DNA of 64,000 bases from Porticoccaceae bacterium LTM1 (GCA_030252795.1 CP127080.1:124001-188000), one strand, 5' to 3'. Counted from the stretch's first letter, positions 1-9,428 are shown. The notes: generated by a model not told the origin, from the sequence alone. Program-made: numbers and translations.

Positions 1-543
1 GATAAAGTTGAGGCTCTTGTTGGCCAGGCGCGGGAATGGGTGTGCCGGGTCGAGCCCAAGTGGACTCACCACCGGCTGAATCTGGGTGCGGAAATAGTCC
101 TCTGCCCAGGCGGCGATTCGATCATTCCAGACTTTGCGTTGCAGGAAGCGCACACCCTGTGCATTCATCGCCGGAATCAGTGTCTCGTTGAGAATCCGGT
201 ACTGCTTGTCGAAACCCTCGTGACAAAGCAGGCTCAGCTGCTTGAGCACTTCCTGGGGGTGAATGCCGTCCAGCCATACGCTTTCGCGGGAAAAACTGAT
301 TTGACGTTGCAGGCCGGCCAGCCGAATCTCAAAAAACTCGTCCATGTTGCTGCTGAAGATCAGCAGAAAACGCAGTCGCTCCAGCAGCGGATAGTCCTCA
401 TTCAACGCCTGCTCCAGTACACGCAGGTTAAACTGCATCAAGCTGTGGTGACGATTGATATACAGTTCCGGGCTGTTGAGGTTGATGTCAGCCAGCTCCT
501 CATGGAGAGGCGTCACATTGCTGGGCAAAGTGTCTTGGGACAT
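1..543 (-). CDS. ppk: Polyphosphate kinase 1, N-terminal part (cut by window edge)
   Basis: Polyphosphate kinase makes long-chain polyphosphate reversibly from ATP. The 181 codons present start at the ATG complementary to 541-543 and run off the left edge, so the catalytic histidine region is outside the window. What is visible is the PPK1 N-terminal domain: the ELYINRHHSLMQFNLRVLEQ stretch, then LLERLRFLLIFSSNMDEFFE and IRLAGLQRQ, which are highly characteristic of the family, followed by VVSPLGLDPAHPFP. The reading frame is open throughout. It is transcribed divergently from slyX, and a CTGTCA inverted repeat lies 34-55 bases upstream of the start codon. Identity is firm; completeness of the gene cannot be judged. 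Confidence 0.95.
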   Translation of the reverse strand, partial: MSQDTLPSNVTPLHEELADINLNSPELYINRHHSLMQFNLRVLEQALNEDYPLLERLRFLLIFSSNMDEFFEIRLAGLQRQISFSRESVWLDGIHPQEVLKQLSLLCHEGFDKQYRILNETLIPAMNAQGVRFLQRKVWNDRIAAWAEDYFRTQIQPVVSPLGLDPAHPFPRLANKSLNFI

Positions 544-576
544 GGGTCGTTCCGTGAGAGAAAAATGGACAGTAAT

Positions 577-598
577 GCTGTCAGAAGTTTATGACAGC
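577..598. promoter_or_regulatory. Inverted repeat GCTGTCA-N8-TGACAGC upstream of ppk
   Basis: Perfect 7-base arms separated by 8 bases lie 34-55 bases before the ppk start. Read on the ppk strand the first arm is CTGTCATAAA, identical to the first half of the known PhoB box (CTGTCAT repeats), but the second half (CTGACAG) is imperfect and spaced 6 rather than 4 bases. It may be a degenerate Pho box or an operator for another dimeric regulator. Confidence 0.35.
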
Positions 599-729
599 TG
601 TTATACAGAATAGACCCTGGTCTTGAATAGCAGCCAGTTAAAACAATTTCATCATTGATTCACCAAACGATTGCCGTCGGCTACCATGGGCGCGAATTTG
701 AATATGGCAGAGCCAGGCTAGAGGCAAAG

Positions 730-945
730 ATGGATAAATTTGAAATTCGAATAGAAGAGCTGGAAACCCGTAGCGCCTATCAGGAAGATACGATTCAGGC
801 GCTTAATGATGTGGTGGTCAAACAGCAAGTCCAGCTCGATAAGTTGCAACGATCACTGGAGACATTGGCCGAGAGATTGAGGGAGGCGATGACAGGGGAC
901 AGCTTTGACGATGCCCGTGACGAACCACCGCCGCCGCACTACTGA
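730..945 (+). CDS. slyX: SlyX family protein
   Basis: A 71-residue protein of unknown biochemical role. It is almost entirely a predicted coiled coil (residues about 3-55, heptad-like leucines and many charged residues) and ends in the C-terminal signature EPPPPHY that defines the SlyX family. The reading frame extends 25 codons further upstream, but the ATG at 730 follows AGAGG at a 5-base spacing and gives the usual family length and N-terminus (MDKFEIRIEELE), so that start is chosen. It stands alone between divergent ppk and the aminopeptidase gene. Confidence 0.9.
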   Translation: MDKFEIRIEELETRSAYQEDTIQALNDVVVKQQVQLDKLQRSLETLAERLREAMTGDSFDDARDEPPPPHY

Positions 946-1057
946 TAGTTAATCCAATTCTTTTTTTCGGTTGCTCGATGATTTCGAGGCTCCTCAATTT
1001 GGAGTATCAGCCACTTACTTACAGAGAGACGGGCTCTTTCTCCAGTTACCACGCCGC

Positions 1058-1086
1058 TTGGGTCGGGGAGGTATCCCCGATATACT
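1058..1086 (+). promoter_or_regulatory. Candidate promoter of the M17 aminopeptidase gene
   Basis: TTGGGT (1058-1063), a 17-base spacer and TATACT (1081-1086) resemble a sigma-70 promoter 43 bases before the ATG. The spacer is almost filled by an inverted repeat, CGGGGA-ggta-TCCCCG (1064-1079), a position where a bound regulator would lie between the -35 and -10. Seen by eye only. Confidence 0.4.
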
Positions 1087-1128
1087 GGGCGACTCGTTTT
1101 ACTCCTATTGGAATACGGTATCCACACT

Positions 1129-2493
1129 ATGAACACGCTTCTGATTGCCGGTGATCACGGCACGCCACTGACTTTGGTTGAAACCAGCAACTACGACAAC
1201 TGGTTTGAGCAGCAGCCCGAGGCGCTGCAAAACTGGCTGGCCAGCACTGAGTTCAAGGGCAAAGGTATGAGCCTGGTGCCCGGAGAGGACGGCGTTCTCA
1301 ATCAGGTAGTGGTGGGTGTTCCAGCGATCGACAATCACTTTATCTGCGGAGATCTGCCCAACCAGCTGCCGGTGGGTGATTACAGGCTGGATGCTGAGGA
1401 AGCAACCCTGAAAATGGCCGCGTTCAGCTGGGGTATGGGTGCCTATCGTTTTGATCGCTACAAAAAAGCCGACTCACAGGAGCGCCCGCAGCTGGTTCTG
1501 CCAACTCAGGAACTGGTGGACGAAGCCAACAAGCTGGTGCTGGCGACTGCACTGGTACGCGATCTGGTGAATACTCCGGCCGCGGACATGATGCCGGAAC
1601 ATCTCGGGGAGACCATGGAAAACCTGGCCAAGGAATTTGGTGGCCAGGTGAAACAAATTGTGGGCGACGAGCTGTTGGCGCAAAACTACCCGACCATTCA
1701 CGCGGTAGGTCGTGCCAGTGTCCATGCGCCGCGTTTAATTGATCTGCATTGGGGGGATGAGTCCCACCCGAAAGTGACCCTGGTTGGCAAGGGCGTTTGC
1801 TTTGACTCCGGAGGTCTGGACATCAAGCCGGGCGTTGGTATGCGGCTGATGAAAAAGGATATGGGCGGTGCCGCTCATGTGATTGGCCTTGCCCGCCTGA
1901 TTATGTCTCACAACCTGCCAGTGCGTCTGCGAGTGTTGGTGCCGGCAGTGGAAAATGCGATTGCGGGCAATGCCTTCCGTCCCGGCGATGTGATCACCAC
2001 CCGTCAGGGACTGACTGTGGAAGTGGACAATACAGATGCGGAAGGCCGTCTGGTGCTGTGCGATGCACTGACCGAAGCGTGCGAGGAGAAGCCGGAGATG
2101 CTGGTAGATTTCGCTACTCTGACCGGTGCTTGCCGCATTGCGCTCGGCACTGAGTTGCCGGGCTTTTTCACCGACGACGCTTCGCTGGCCTTTGACCTGA
2201 TTGCTGCCGGCGACCAGGTGGACGATCCGGTATGGCACATGCCGCTGCACAAACCGTACAAGTACATGCTGGAAAGTGACATCGCCGATCTGGTGAACTG
2301 CGCCAGCGGACCGTTTGGTGGCGCAATCACCGCCGCTTTGTATCTGCAGGAGTTTGTTGGCGACGACATCCCCTGGGTGCATTTTGACATCATGGCCTGG
2401 AACAGCCGCAAGCAGTCTGGTCGACCAGTGGGCGGAGAAGCATTTGGTGTTCGCGCGACCTTTGAGGTGATCAAAGAGCGCTTTGCAGGTTAA
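1129..2493 (+). CDS. M17 family leucyl aminopeptidase-like metallopeptidase
   Basis: A cytoplasmic di-metal aminopeptidase that removes N-terminal residues from peptides. The 454-residue protein has a divergent N-terminal domain (about 1-150) and the M17 catalytic domain: LVGKGVCFDSGGLDIKPG with the metal-binding Lys and Asp, MKKDMGGAA, and the hallmark NTDAEGRLVLCDAL with its Asp and Glu ligands. It is shorter than PepA (about 500) and nearer the PepB-like branch, so no symbol is given. The frame is open from a TTG at 1108, but the ATG at 1129 gives the more natural N-terminus; neither start has a strong ribosome site. A bidirectional terminator separates it from the convergent GGDEF-EAL gene. 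Confidence 0.9.
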   Translation: MNTLLIAGDHGTPLTLVETSNYDNWFEQQPEALQNWLASTEFKGKGMSLVPGEDGVLNQVVVGVPAIDNHFICGDLPNQLPVGDYRLDAEEATLKMAAFSWGMGAYRFDRYKKADSQERPQLVLPTQELVDEANKLVLATALVRDLVNTPAADMMPEHLGETMENLAKEFGGQVKQIVGDELLAQNYPTIHAVGRASVHAPRLIDLHWGDESHPKVTLVGKGVCFDSGGLDIKPGVGMRLMKKDMGGAAHVIGLARLIMSHNLPVRLRVLVPAVENAIAGNAFRPGDVITTRQGLTVEVDNTDAEGRLVLCDALTEACEEKPEMLVDFATLTGACRIALGTELPGFFTDDASLAFDLIAAGDQVDDPVWHMPLHKPYKYMLESDIADLVNCASGPFGGAITAALYLQEFVGDDIPWVHFDIMAWNSRKQSGRPVGGEAFGVRATFEVIKERFAG

Positions 2494-2520
2494 CTGTTCG
2501 TGTAAGAGTGATAGCGCAAT

Positions 2521-2548
2521 AAAAAAGGGAGCAAATGCTCCCTTTTTT
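2521..2548. terminator. Bidirectional rho-independent terminator
   Basis: Perfect stem AAAAAAGGGAGCA / TGCTCCCTTTTTT with a 2-base loop, lying between the convergent aminopeptidase and GGDEF-EAL genes. The A-tract and T-tract let it serve both strands. Confidence 0.92.
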
Positions 2549-2561
2549 ATTGGTTGGCTGA

Positions 2562-5234
2562 TCAGGCATTTGCGTTTTCTGTTGCCGTTGCTGAATTGCT
2601 TATTCCGGTAATCATCTTTTTCATCTGGCGGGCATCTACCTGCAGCCACTCGGCAAACAGTTCCCCGTCCATCGGCTTTCCAAGCAGGTAACCCTGGCCC
2701 ATATCGCAGTTGCGCTGTTGCAGATAGTGCAACTGGCCCTCGGTTTCGATGCCTTCGGCAACCACCAGCAAGGACATCTTTTTCGCCAGACTGATAATGG
2801 TGTCGGTAAGAGTGCTGGCGGATTCGTCATTAGTGGCATTGCGTACAAAGGAGCCGTCAATTTTCAGAATATCAATGGGGAAATTGTTGAGGTAACTCAG
2901 TGATGAGTAGCCGGTGCCAAAGTCGTCAATGGCAATTTCTACCCCGAACTCCTTGAGCCGGGAAAGTACGCTCATCGCCTGATCGGAGTTTTGGGTTAAC
3001 AGGCGCTCAGTAATTTCTACGGTGATGGCAAGGTGGTTGGAGAGATCCTGAATAATCTCCATCCACAATCCCAGCGCGTTATCGCGGGCAGTAAACAGTC
3101 GCGGCGAGAGATTTACCGAGAGGCTAATGCTGTGGTCGAGCTTGGCGTTGAGGCGTCGAAAGTAAGCTCCGGCCTGCTGCAACACCAGTCGATCGATCTC
3201 GTTGATCATGCCGGTCTCTTCAGCCAGCGAGATAAAGTCGATGGTGGGAACCAGTGCGCCGTTATCAAACCAGCGCACCAGCGCCTCACACTTCACCACC
3301 TTACCGGTGCTGAGATTCATGATCGGTTGGTAATGTACATCCAGGGCTTTATCGGCAATCGCTGAAGAGAGTTTGTTGTGCAACAGGTGGCGACGCTCCG
3401 ATTGGCGTTGCATTTCACTGGTGAAATAGTGCCATCCGTTGCGGCCTTCCTTTTTCACCTGGTACATGGCGTGGTCGGCGTTGCTGATCAGGTCTTCCGG
3501 CGTGTAGCCATCCTTGGGGTAGATGGAGATGCCAACACTGCCTGAACAGAATACCTGGTGGTTGAGAATGCTGTAGGGCTGGTTGATGACATTGAGAATT
3601 TTTTCTGCCACCGCAACCACGTCGTTTTTATGACCGGGATTGTCGAGTATCAGGGTAAATTCATCGCCGCTGTAGCGTGCCACGGTGTCAGAACTGCGCA
3701 GGCAGTTTTTGATTCGATTGCCCACTTCGCTGAGCAGCATATCTCCGGCTTTGTGGCCGAGGTTATCGTTGATTGACTTGAATTTGTCCAGGTCGAGAAA
3801 CAGTACCGCCAGCTCCCGTTGTTCCCGATGGGCCTTGGCAATGGATTTGCTCAGGTAGCTTTCAAACAGGAAGCGGTTTGGCAGGCCGGTAACAATATCG
3901 TGAGTGGCCTGGTGCTGGATCATCTCGCTGAATCTCTTCTTCTCGGTAATGTCCTGAATCGCACCAACCACTTCGCTGACATGACCATTGCTTGAGATTG
4001 GGTTGCCTATCAGGCGAAGCCAGCGCAGCTCTTCGCTATCAGACATCTGCAGTTCAATATCAAACTTCCGTCCAGCGGTGATGGCTTCCTGAAGGTGATA
4101 CTTGAGCGCATTGGCCTGGGAGGTATCAAACTTTTCGAGGATTTCTTCCAGGCTGCGAGCTGATTCTTTTTCGGACAGGTTGAGGATGCGGGTGGTTTGA
4201 CGACTCAGGTGGGACAGCTCTCCGGAAGCGTGGATCTTCCAGCCCCCGATTTGGGCCAGCTCTCCAGCATCATTGAGTAGCTGTTCATTTTCGCGAATTG
4301 TTTTCTGGTATTTGCGAGTGTTCTGGATCTGTAGGTGGCGGCCCCGTAAAACCAGCAGATTGCCCAGTGCCAGCAAAATGGCTATTGAGCGCATGATCCA
4401 GATACTTGTTGGAGTTTGATTCCAGCCCATTAAAGGCCTGGCAGCGAGAGCCCATTTACCATCACCAACCGGTATGGATGAGTGAACCGCTCTCGGGTCG
4501 TCAAACACATCCGGATTGCCCCAAAAAATTTCACCGCTGGCACCAAGTCCGTCTCTACCGCGAATTGCAATGTCGATATCCAACTCTTCATCGGTTAAGC
4601 CCACCGAGTCAAACAGTGCATTTGCATCCAATGGGGCCGATACAATTCCCCAGAATTTCTCTTCGCCGGTCTCTGTGTCGGGAATAAAAACAGGTATGCG
4701 GCCGATGATGGCTTTCCCGCCCTGCACAATCTCCAATGGGCCTGCCACCACGATAGCCCGTTGTCGCTTGGCCTCCAGTACAGCGTCGCGCTGACCTGGT
4801 GTTGCCATATAGTCCAACCCTAAAGCGCTTCCATTGCCCTTGATGGGGTAAATCATCCGAATCACCATGTCTGGAGCGGCTGCAAGATTGATTAACATAG
4901 GATCCTGGCGAAATACCGCTTCAGCGTAGAGGGTGAATTCTGGCTGGGTGATATCGGGTTTAGTGGCTATGTGCGCTGCAAGGCCTCTGATCAGTGAGAA
5001 ATTGGTGTTGATATTACTCACCATCTGGGCCGTTATTGAGCTCAGGTGATTGGAAACTTCCAGTTCAAGATCCTGGTTGTGTTCTTCGCGGGTAACGGAT
5101 TCCAGTTTGTATTCGATCAAGCCTAAGGCGCTGAGCAGTAGCAGGCAGGTAGGCCAGGTAATTTCCCTGCGTACACAGAAGAACAAGCCGATCAAAACGA
5201 CTAGAATGACAGTAATGAAAAAGAACAGGTTCAT
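2562..5234 (-). CDS. CHASE-PAS-GGDEF-EAL cyclic-di-GMP signalling protein
   Basis: A membrane-bound sensor predicted to change cyclic-di-GMP in response to an extracytoplasmic signal. Numbering is for the 890-residue form; add 6 for the longer form. Two N-terminal membrane segments (about 1-40), a periplasmic CHASE-like sensor (about 70-265), a third membrane segment (about 277-297), a PAS domain (about 320-432), a diguanylate cyclase domain (about 440-600) and an EAL phosphodiesterase domain (about 620-870). The cyclase signature is SGDEF instead of GGDEF (about 522-526), which may lower synthase activity. The EAL domain keeps its catalytic set: CEALVRW, NLSP, EITE, DDFGTGYSS, KIDGSFV and AEGIET. 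It is therefore probably a phosphodiesterase. A TTG at 5252 is an alternative start; neither start has a clear ribosome site. Confidence 0.9.
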   Translation of the reverse strand: MNLFFFITVILVVLIGLFFCVRREITWPTCLLLLSALGLIEYKLESVTREEHNQDLELEVSNHLSSITAQMVSNINTNFSLIRGLAAHIATKPDITQPEFTLYAEAVFRQDPMLINLAAAPDMVIRMIYPIKGNGSALGLDYMATPGQRDAVLEAKRQRAIVVAGPLEIVQGGKAIIGRIPVFIPDTETGEEKFWGIVSAPLDANALFDSVGLTDEELDIDIAIRGRDGLGASGEIFWGNPDVFDDPRAVHSSIPVGDGKWALAARPLMGWNQTPTSIWIMRSIAILLALGNLLVLRGRHLQIQNTRKYQKTIRENEQLLNDAGELAQIGGWKIHASGELSHLSRQTTRILNLSEKESARSLEEILEKFDTSQANALKYHLQEAITAGRKFDIELQMSDSEELRWLRLIGNPISSNGHVSEVVGAIQDITEKKRFSEMIQHQATHDIVTGLPNRFLFESYLSKSIAKAHREQRELAVLFLDLDKFKSINDNLGHKAGDMLLSEVGNRIKNCLRSSDTVARYSGDEFTLILDNPGHKNDVVAVAEKILNVINQPYSILNHQVFCSGSVGISIYPKDGYTPEDLISNADHAMYQVKKEGRNGWHYFTSEMQRQSERRHLLHNKLSSAIADKALDVHYQPIMNLSTGKVVKCEALVRWFDNGALVPTIDFISLAEETGMINEIDRLVLQQAGAYFRRLNAKLDHSISLSVNLSPRLFTARDNALGLWMEIIQDLSNHLAITVEITERLLTQNSDQAMSVLSRLKEFGVEIAIDDFGTGYSSLSYLNNFPIDILKIDGSFVRNATNDESASTLTDTIISLAKKMSLLVVAEGIETEGQLHYLQQRNCDMGQGYLLGKPMDGELFAEWLQVDARQMKKMITGISNSATATENANA

Positions 5235-5342
5235 ATTGTTGTATTCAGCCAAGTGTTCAAAATAGTAGCGACAACTATCCGCAGAAGTTTACCGTTCGCT
5301 CAACCTGCATAAAAAAATACAGTTTTAGAGTCCGTAAGAGCC

Positions 5343-6335
5343 CTAGGGTACGAGCCGCAAGGCAGGCTCCTGCAGCGCCGCTAATTGCTCACGCAGTTCG
5401 AGAATATGGTCCCCCCAATAGCGCGGCGTATTGAACCAACTAAACACTCTCGGAAATGCCGGGTCATCCCAGCGCCTTGCCAACCAGGCTGCGTAGTGCA
5501 TGATTCTCAGGGTGCGCAGCCCCTCAATAAGTGACAGTTCTGCGGGGTCAAAATCACAAAACTGTTCGTACCCTTCAAGAATGTCGAGCATCTGGGCAGT
5601 TTGCTGTGCGCGGTCACCCGACAGCAGCATCCACAGATCCTGAATCGCCGGGCCAGATCTGCAGTCGTCGAAATCAACAAAGTTGGGCAGGTCGTCTCGC
5701 CAAAGAATATTGCCGGGGTGGCAGTCGCCGTGCAGTCGAATATTGCGAAAGGGCACGATATCAAACAACTGTTGCAGTTTGGCTATCAGATCCTCGCACA
5801 GGGTTCGGTAGCTGGTGGCAAGTTCAATGGGAATGAAATCGCTTTTGGTGAGGTATTCAAAGCTGTCGATGGCATACGATTGCACATCAATGCCCGGGCG
5901 GTGCGCGAAATCGCTGGCCTGTCCGGCGGCATGAATGCGGCCGAGGTAGCGACCGAGAATCTCCAAATTGTCGGGATTGTCGAGCTCCGGGGCGCGACCA
6001 CCACGGCGCTCAAACAGGGCAAACCGAAAGCCGTGACATGACAACAGGGTCTCATTATTCGAATTCACCATTGGCGGAACCACAGGGATTTCGAGGTCAG
6101 CCAGCTCTCTGGTGAAAGCATGCTCCTCGAGTATCTGTGCATCACTCCAGCGCTCGGGGCGATAGAATTTGGCGATAATCGGCTGTGAATCCTCCAGCCC
6201 CACCTGGTAGACCCGGTTCTCGTAGCTGTTGAGAGGGTAGATGCGGGCATCACTGTGAAATCCCTGCTCTTCGACGGCATCAAGCACGCGATCCGGCGTT
6301 AATTCATCGTAGGGGTGCTGGAGATGGTTGGTCAT
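5343..6335 (-). CDS. srkA: Stress response Ser/Thr protein kinase SrkA (YihE)
   Basis: A cytoplasmic kinase of the APH-like fold, known in E. coli to protect against stress-induced death. The 330-residue length matches the family. The catalytic loop is LHGDCHPGNILW and the metal-binding motif is FVDFDDC; the N-terminal nucleotide-binding lobe contains YENRVYQVG and IIAKFYRPERW, typical of SrkA. The gene is monocistronic and divergent from gcvT across 183 bases. No regulatory motif was recognised in that gap. Confidence 0.93.
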   Translation of the reverse strand: MTNHLQHPYDELTPDRVLDAVEEQGFHSDARIYPLNSYENRVYQVGLEDSQPIIAKFYRPERWSDAQILEEHAFTRELADLEIPVVPPMVNSNNETLLSCHGFRFALFERRGGRAPELDNPDNLEILGRYLGRIHAAGQASDFAHRPGIDVQSYAIDSFEYLTKSDFIPIELATSYRTLCEDLIAKLQQLFDIVPFRNIRLHGDCHPGNILWRDDLPNFVDFDDCRSGPAIQDLWMLLSGDRAQQTAQMLDILEGYEQFCDFDPAELSLIEGLRTLRIMHYAAWLARRWDDPAFPRVFSWFNTPRYWGDHILELREQLAALQEPALRLVP

Positions 6336-6518
6336 GGCTGCAATCGTGTGATTTAAAAGCAGCCATTATGAACGCTGCCTATTAGTTGCGCGAGTGCCGC
6401 TTTGTAAGCTTTGCACTCAGAAACCGGGATTAACTTGCACGTTGGCTAGTTTTTGTGGGCTATAGCCGATAAAATCGCGCCACTTTGAAATAAGCAGAAT
6501 GATATCGAGGCAATATCC

Positions 6519-7610
6519 ATGGGAAATCGCACCGCACTGTTTGAAACACACCAGCAACTTGGTGGCAAAATTGTCGATTTTGGTGGCTGGGACATGCCGC
6601 TCAACTACGGCTCACAAATTGAAGAGCACAACGCGGTGCGTGAGAAAGCCGGGATGTTTGACGTCAGTCACATGACCGTGATTGACGTTGCCGGCGCTGA
6701 CGCCCGCGCCTACCTGCGCAAGTTGGTAACCCATGATGTTGCCAAACTGGACGACAAGCCTGGCAAGGCTCTCTACAGCGGTATGCTGAACGAGCAGGGT
6801 GGTGTGATTGATGACCTGATCATCTATCACAACAGTCCTGTCGATTATCGTGTTGTTGTGAATTGCTCTACTCGCGAAAAAGATCTCGCCTGGATGAATA
6901 AGCAGGCAGAAGGGTTTGATGTAGCCCTGACCGAACGCCCGGAGTTTGCCATGGTGGCCATTCAGGGGCCGCAGGCAATTGAACTGACAAAAACTGTTGT
7001 CAGTCCGGCCGCAGCAGCCGCAATAGATGAGCTGAAGCCATTTGTGGCCAAGGACGTGGACGGCTGGTACATCGCTCGCACCGGTTACACCGGTGAAGAT
7101 GGCCTGGAAATCATGGTGCCAGGTGAGCAGGCGGCTGATTTTTGGATGGCGTTGAAAGACGCTGGCGTTATGTCTTGTGGCCTGGCGGCGCGCGATACCC
7201 TGCGCCTTGAAGCTGGTATGAACCTGTACGGCAACGACATGACCGAAGAGGTTTCACCGCTGGAAGCCAATATGGGCTGGACTGTGACCTGGGAGCCGGA
7301 AGATCGCGACTTTATCGGCCGTGAAGCCCTGACCCAACAAAAAGCCGACGGTGTTCAAAACAAACTGGTAGGTCTGGTGTTCGAGGGACGCGGTGTACTG
7401 CGCGCTGGAATGCGCGTGGTTGCAGAAGGCGCCGGAGAAGGTGTTATCACCAGTGGTGCTTTCTCTCCAACGCTGGGGACTGCCATTGCCTTTGCTCGTG
7501 TGCCAAAATCCACGGGCGATGAAGTACAAGTTGAGCTGCGCGGCAAGTTAGCCCCGGCCCGAGTGATCAAGCCATGCTTTGTTCGTAACGGTGCCAAAGC
7601 ATTTGACTAA
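6519..7610 (+). CDS. gcvT: Glycine cleavage system aminomethyltransferase (T protein)
   Basis: The T protein transfers the aminomethyl group from lipoylated GcvH to tetrahydrofolate, releasing ammonia and forming 5,10-methylene-THF. The 363-residue length is standard. Diagnostic stretches are [43 protein letters not shown] and [10 protein letters not shown]. The ATG at 6519 follows GAGG at an 8-base spacing. gcvH follows after 72 bases, but gcvP, usually the third gene, is not here and must be elsewhere. Confidence 0.96.
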   Translation: MGNRTALFETHQQLGGKIVDFGGWDMPLNYGSQIEEHNAVREKAGMFDVSHMTVIDVAGADARAYLRKLVTHDVAKLDDKPGKALYSGMLNEQGGVIDDLIIYHNSPVDYRVVVNCSTREKDLAWMNKQAEGFDVALTERPEFAMVAIQGPQAIELTKTVVSPAAAAAIDELKPFVAKDVDGWYIARTGYTGEDGLEIMVPGEQAADFWMALKDAGVMSCGLAARDTLRLEAGMNLYGNDMTEEVSPLEANMGWTVTWEPEDRDFIGREALTQQKADGVQNKLVGLVFEGRGVLRAGMRVVAEGAGEGVITSGAFSPTLGTAIAFARVPKSTGDEVQVELRGKLAPARVIKPCFVRNGAKAFD

Positions 7611-7682
7611 TTTTGCCAGTCAGCTACTTATTTAGCTGTTTGCTGGGTTAACGTTAATAAAGATTAGATAGAGGATAAAAAG

Positions 7683-8072
7683 ATGAGCGAAGTAATTAGC
7701 GGCCTGAAGTACATCGCTTCCCACGAGTGGATTCGTGACGAAGGTGACGGCACTGTGACCGTGGGTGTTACCGACCACGCGCAGGAGGCCTTGGGGGATG
7801 TGGTATTTGTTGAGCTGCCGGAAGTGGGCAATACCGTGGAAGCGGGTGATGATGCCGGTGTGGTTGAGTCTGTAAAAGCGGCTTCTGACATCTACAGCCC
7901 GGTATCTGGTGAGATCATTGCTGTGAACGAAGATCTGGAAGACGCTCCGGAAACCGTTAACAGCTCGCCTTACGGTGACGGCTGGTTCTTCAAGATCAAG
8001 CTGAGTGATCCAGCAGAGCTGGAATCCCTGCTGGATGCTGATGCTTATCAGGAAGTGTGCGACAACGAATAA
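7683..8072 (+). CDS. gcvH: Glycine cleavage system H protein
   Basis: The lipoyl carrier protein that shuttles the methylamine group between the P, T and L proteins. The 129 residues match the family. The lipoylation site lies in [14 protein letters not shown] (Lys in SVKAAS), preceded by the start signature [15 protein letters not shown] precedes the ATG. It is probably cotranscribed with gcvT; a hairpin terminator follows 58 bases after the stop. Confidence 0.97.
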   Translation: MSEVISGLKYIASHEWIRDEGDGTVTVGVTDHAQEALGDVVFVELPEVGNTVEAGDDAGVVESVKAASDIYSPVSGEIIAVNEDLEDAPETVNSSPYGDGWFFKIKLSDPAELESLLDADAYQEVCDNE

Positions 8073-8130
8073 GCAGCCCTGGCTGGTCGGCATCGGCCAG
8101 TCCTGCTTTTTATGTTTGACGCATCACAGA

Positions 8131-8153
8131 AAAGCCGCCCCACAGGCGGCTTT
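8131..8153 (+). terminator. Terminator after gcvTH
   Basis: Perfect 9-base stem AAAGCCGCC / GGCGGCTTT with a 5-base loop, followed by an AT-rich run with only a short T-tract. It separates gcvH from rlmI. Confidence 0.7.
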
Positions 8154-8213
8154 ATCATTTTTGGTTCACACTGTTAACCGGTAGTGAATAAAACAATCAA
8201 CGAGAGATCAGTA

Positions 8214-9404
8214 ATGACTGAACTGCGCATTAAGCTCAAACCTGGCTGTGACCGCCGTATTCGCGGGGGGCACCTGTGGGTATACAGTAACGAAGTGGAT
8301 GTCGTTGCAACCCCGCTGAAAAGCCTGGAAGTTGGCGCCTGTGCAGTTATTGAGGATCATCGCGGTAAGGCATTGGGTGTTGCTACCATTAACCCCAACA
8401 GCCTTATTTGTGCTCGTATCTACAGTCGCGACCCCGAACAGTTGCTGGATGTAGAATTTTTGAAGCGCCAGTTGCAGTTGGCTATGGAGCGCCGCGAATC
8501 AGTTTACCCGCAACAATGCTACCGTCTTTGCTATGGCGATGCTGACGGTTTACCAGGCCTGGTGGTAGACCGCTTCGGCTGTTACCTGTCGGTGCAATTA
8601 ACAACGGCAGGTATGGATCGCCATCGCGATCAGGTCACCGAGGCTTTGCTGGACGTGGTTCAGCCGCGCGGTATCGTATTCCGCAATCTCGGCCCGTTTC
8701 GCCAGATGGAAGGATTGCCCGAGTGTGTGGAGATTGGCTGGGGCGATGTGCCACAGATGGTGGAAATCGTCGAAAACCAAACTCTCTTTGAAGTACCACT
8801 ACTGGATGGCCAGAAGACCGGCTGGTTTTATGATCACCGTGAAAACCGCGCTACCTTGCAGCGAATGTGCAAAGGAAAGTCTGTACTGGATGTGTTCAGC
8901 TATATTGGTGGTTGGGGAGTAGAGGCACTTACCGCTGGTGCAGAGTCTGCCATCTGTGTGGATGCTTCGCAGGATGCATTGGAAAGCGCCGAAAACAATG
9001 CGGCGTTGAACGGTGTCAGCGATCGTTTTCAAACCATTCAGGGCAAGGCTGCTGATGTACTTAAAGCGCTGGCTCAGGAAGGTCGTCAATTTGATGTTGT
9101 GGTGCTGGATCCTCCGGCATTTATCAAGCGCCGCAAAGACATCAAGCAGGGTGAAAAGGCCTATCACCAAATTAACCAGTTGGCGATGCGGGTTCTTAAG
9201 CCCGGTGGTCTGCTGGTGTCGGCATCCTGCTCAATGCATCTCTCTGACGAAATGCTGATGGACGTGGTGCGCCTGGCGGGCGCTCGCAGTGGTCGCCGCT
9301 TGCAAGTAATCGCGCAAGGAGGTGCTGGACTTGATCATCCAGTGCACCCATCCATTCCTGAAACTCACTACCTGAAAGCAATCTTTGCCAGGGATATGGG
9401 CTAA
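8214..9404 (+). CDS. rlmI: 23S rRNA (cytosine-C5) methyltransferase RlmI-like
   Basis: A SAM-dependent methyltransferase that makes m5C in 23S rRNA (position 1962 in E. coli). The 396-residue product has an N-terminal PUA domain (RIRGGHLWVYSNEV), a linker domain (YGDADGLPGLVVDRFG) and a Rossmann methyltransferase domain with SAM motif VLDVFSYIGGWGVEA, DPPAFIK, and the catalytic cysteine in SASCSMHL. An in-frame GTG exists at 8184, but the ATG at 8214 follows GAGAG at a 7-base spacing and gives the usual N-terminus (MTELRIKLKPG). A small DUF1653 gene follows after 24 bases, probably in the same transcript. Confidence 0.92.
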   Translation: MTELRIKLKPGCDRRIRGGHLWVYSNEVDVVATPLKSLEVGACAVIEDHRGKALGVATINPNSLICARIYSRDPEQLLDVEFLKRQLQLAMERRESVYPQQCYRLCYGDADGLPGLVVDRFGCYLSVQLTTAGMDRHRDQVTEALLDVVQPRGIVFRNLGPFRQMEGLPECVEIGWGDVPQMVEIVENQTLFEVPLLDGQKTGWFYDHRENRATLQRMCKGKSVLDVFSYIGGWGVEALTAGAESAICVDASQDALESAENNAALNGVSDRFQTIQGKAADVLKALAQEGRQFDVVVLDPPAFIKRRKDIKQGEKAYHQINQLAMRVLKPGGLLVSASCSMHLSDEMLMDVVRLAGARSGRRLQVIAQGGAGLDHPVHPSIPETHYLKAIFARDMG

Positions 9405-9428
9405 TCACAATCGACTGGAATTACTTTA

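Noticed and set aside
1735-2649. 304-codon open frame antisense to the aminopeptidase gene
   Set aside because: It crosses the bidirectional terminator and has no recognisable domain; a shadow of the real gene.
6336-6518. Glycine riboswitch upstream of gcvT
   Set aside because: Such elements occur in some relatives, but the gap shows no tandem aptamer-like conserved blocks and is short.
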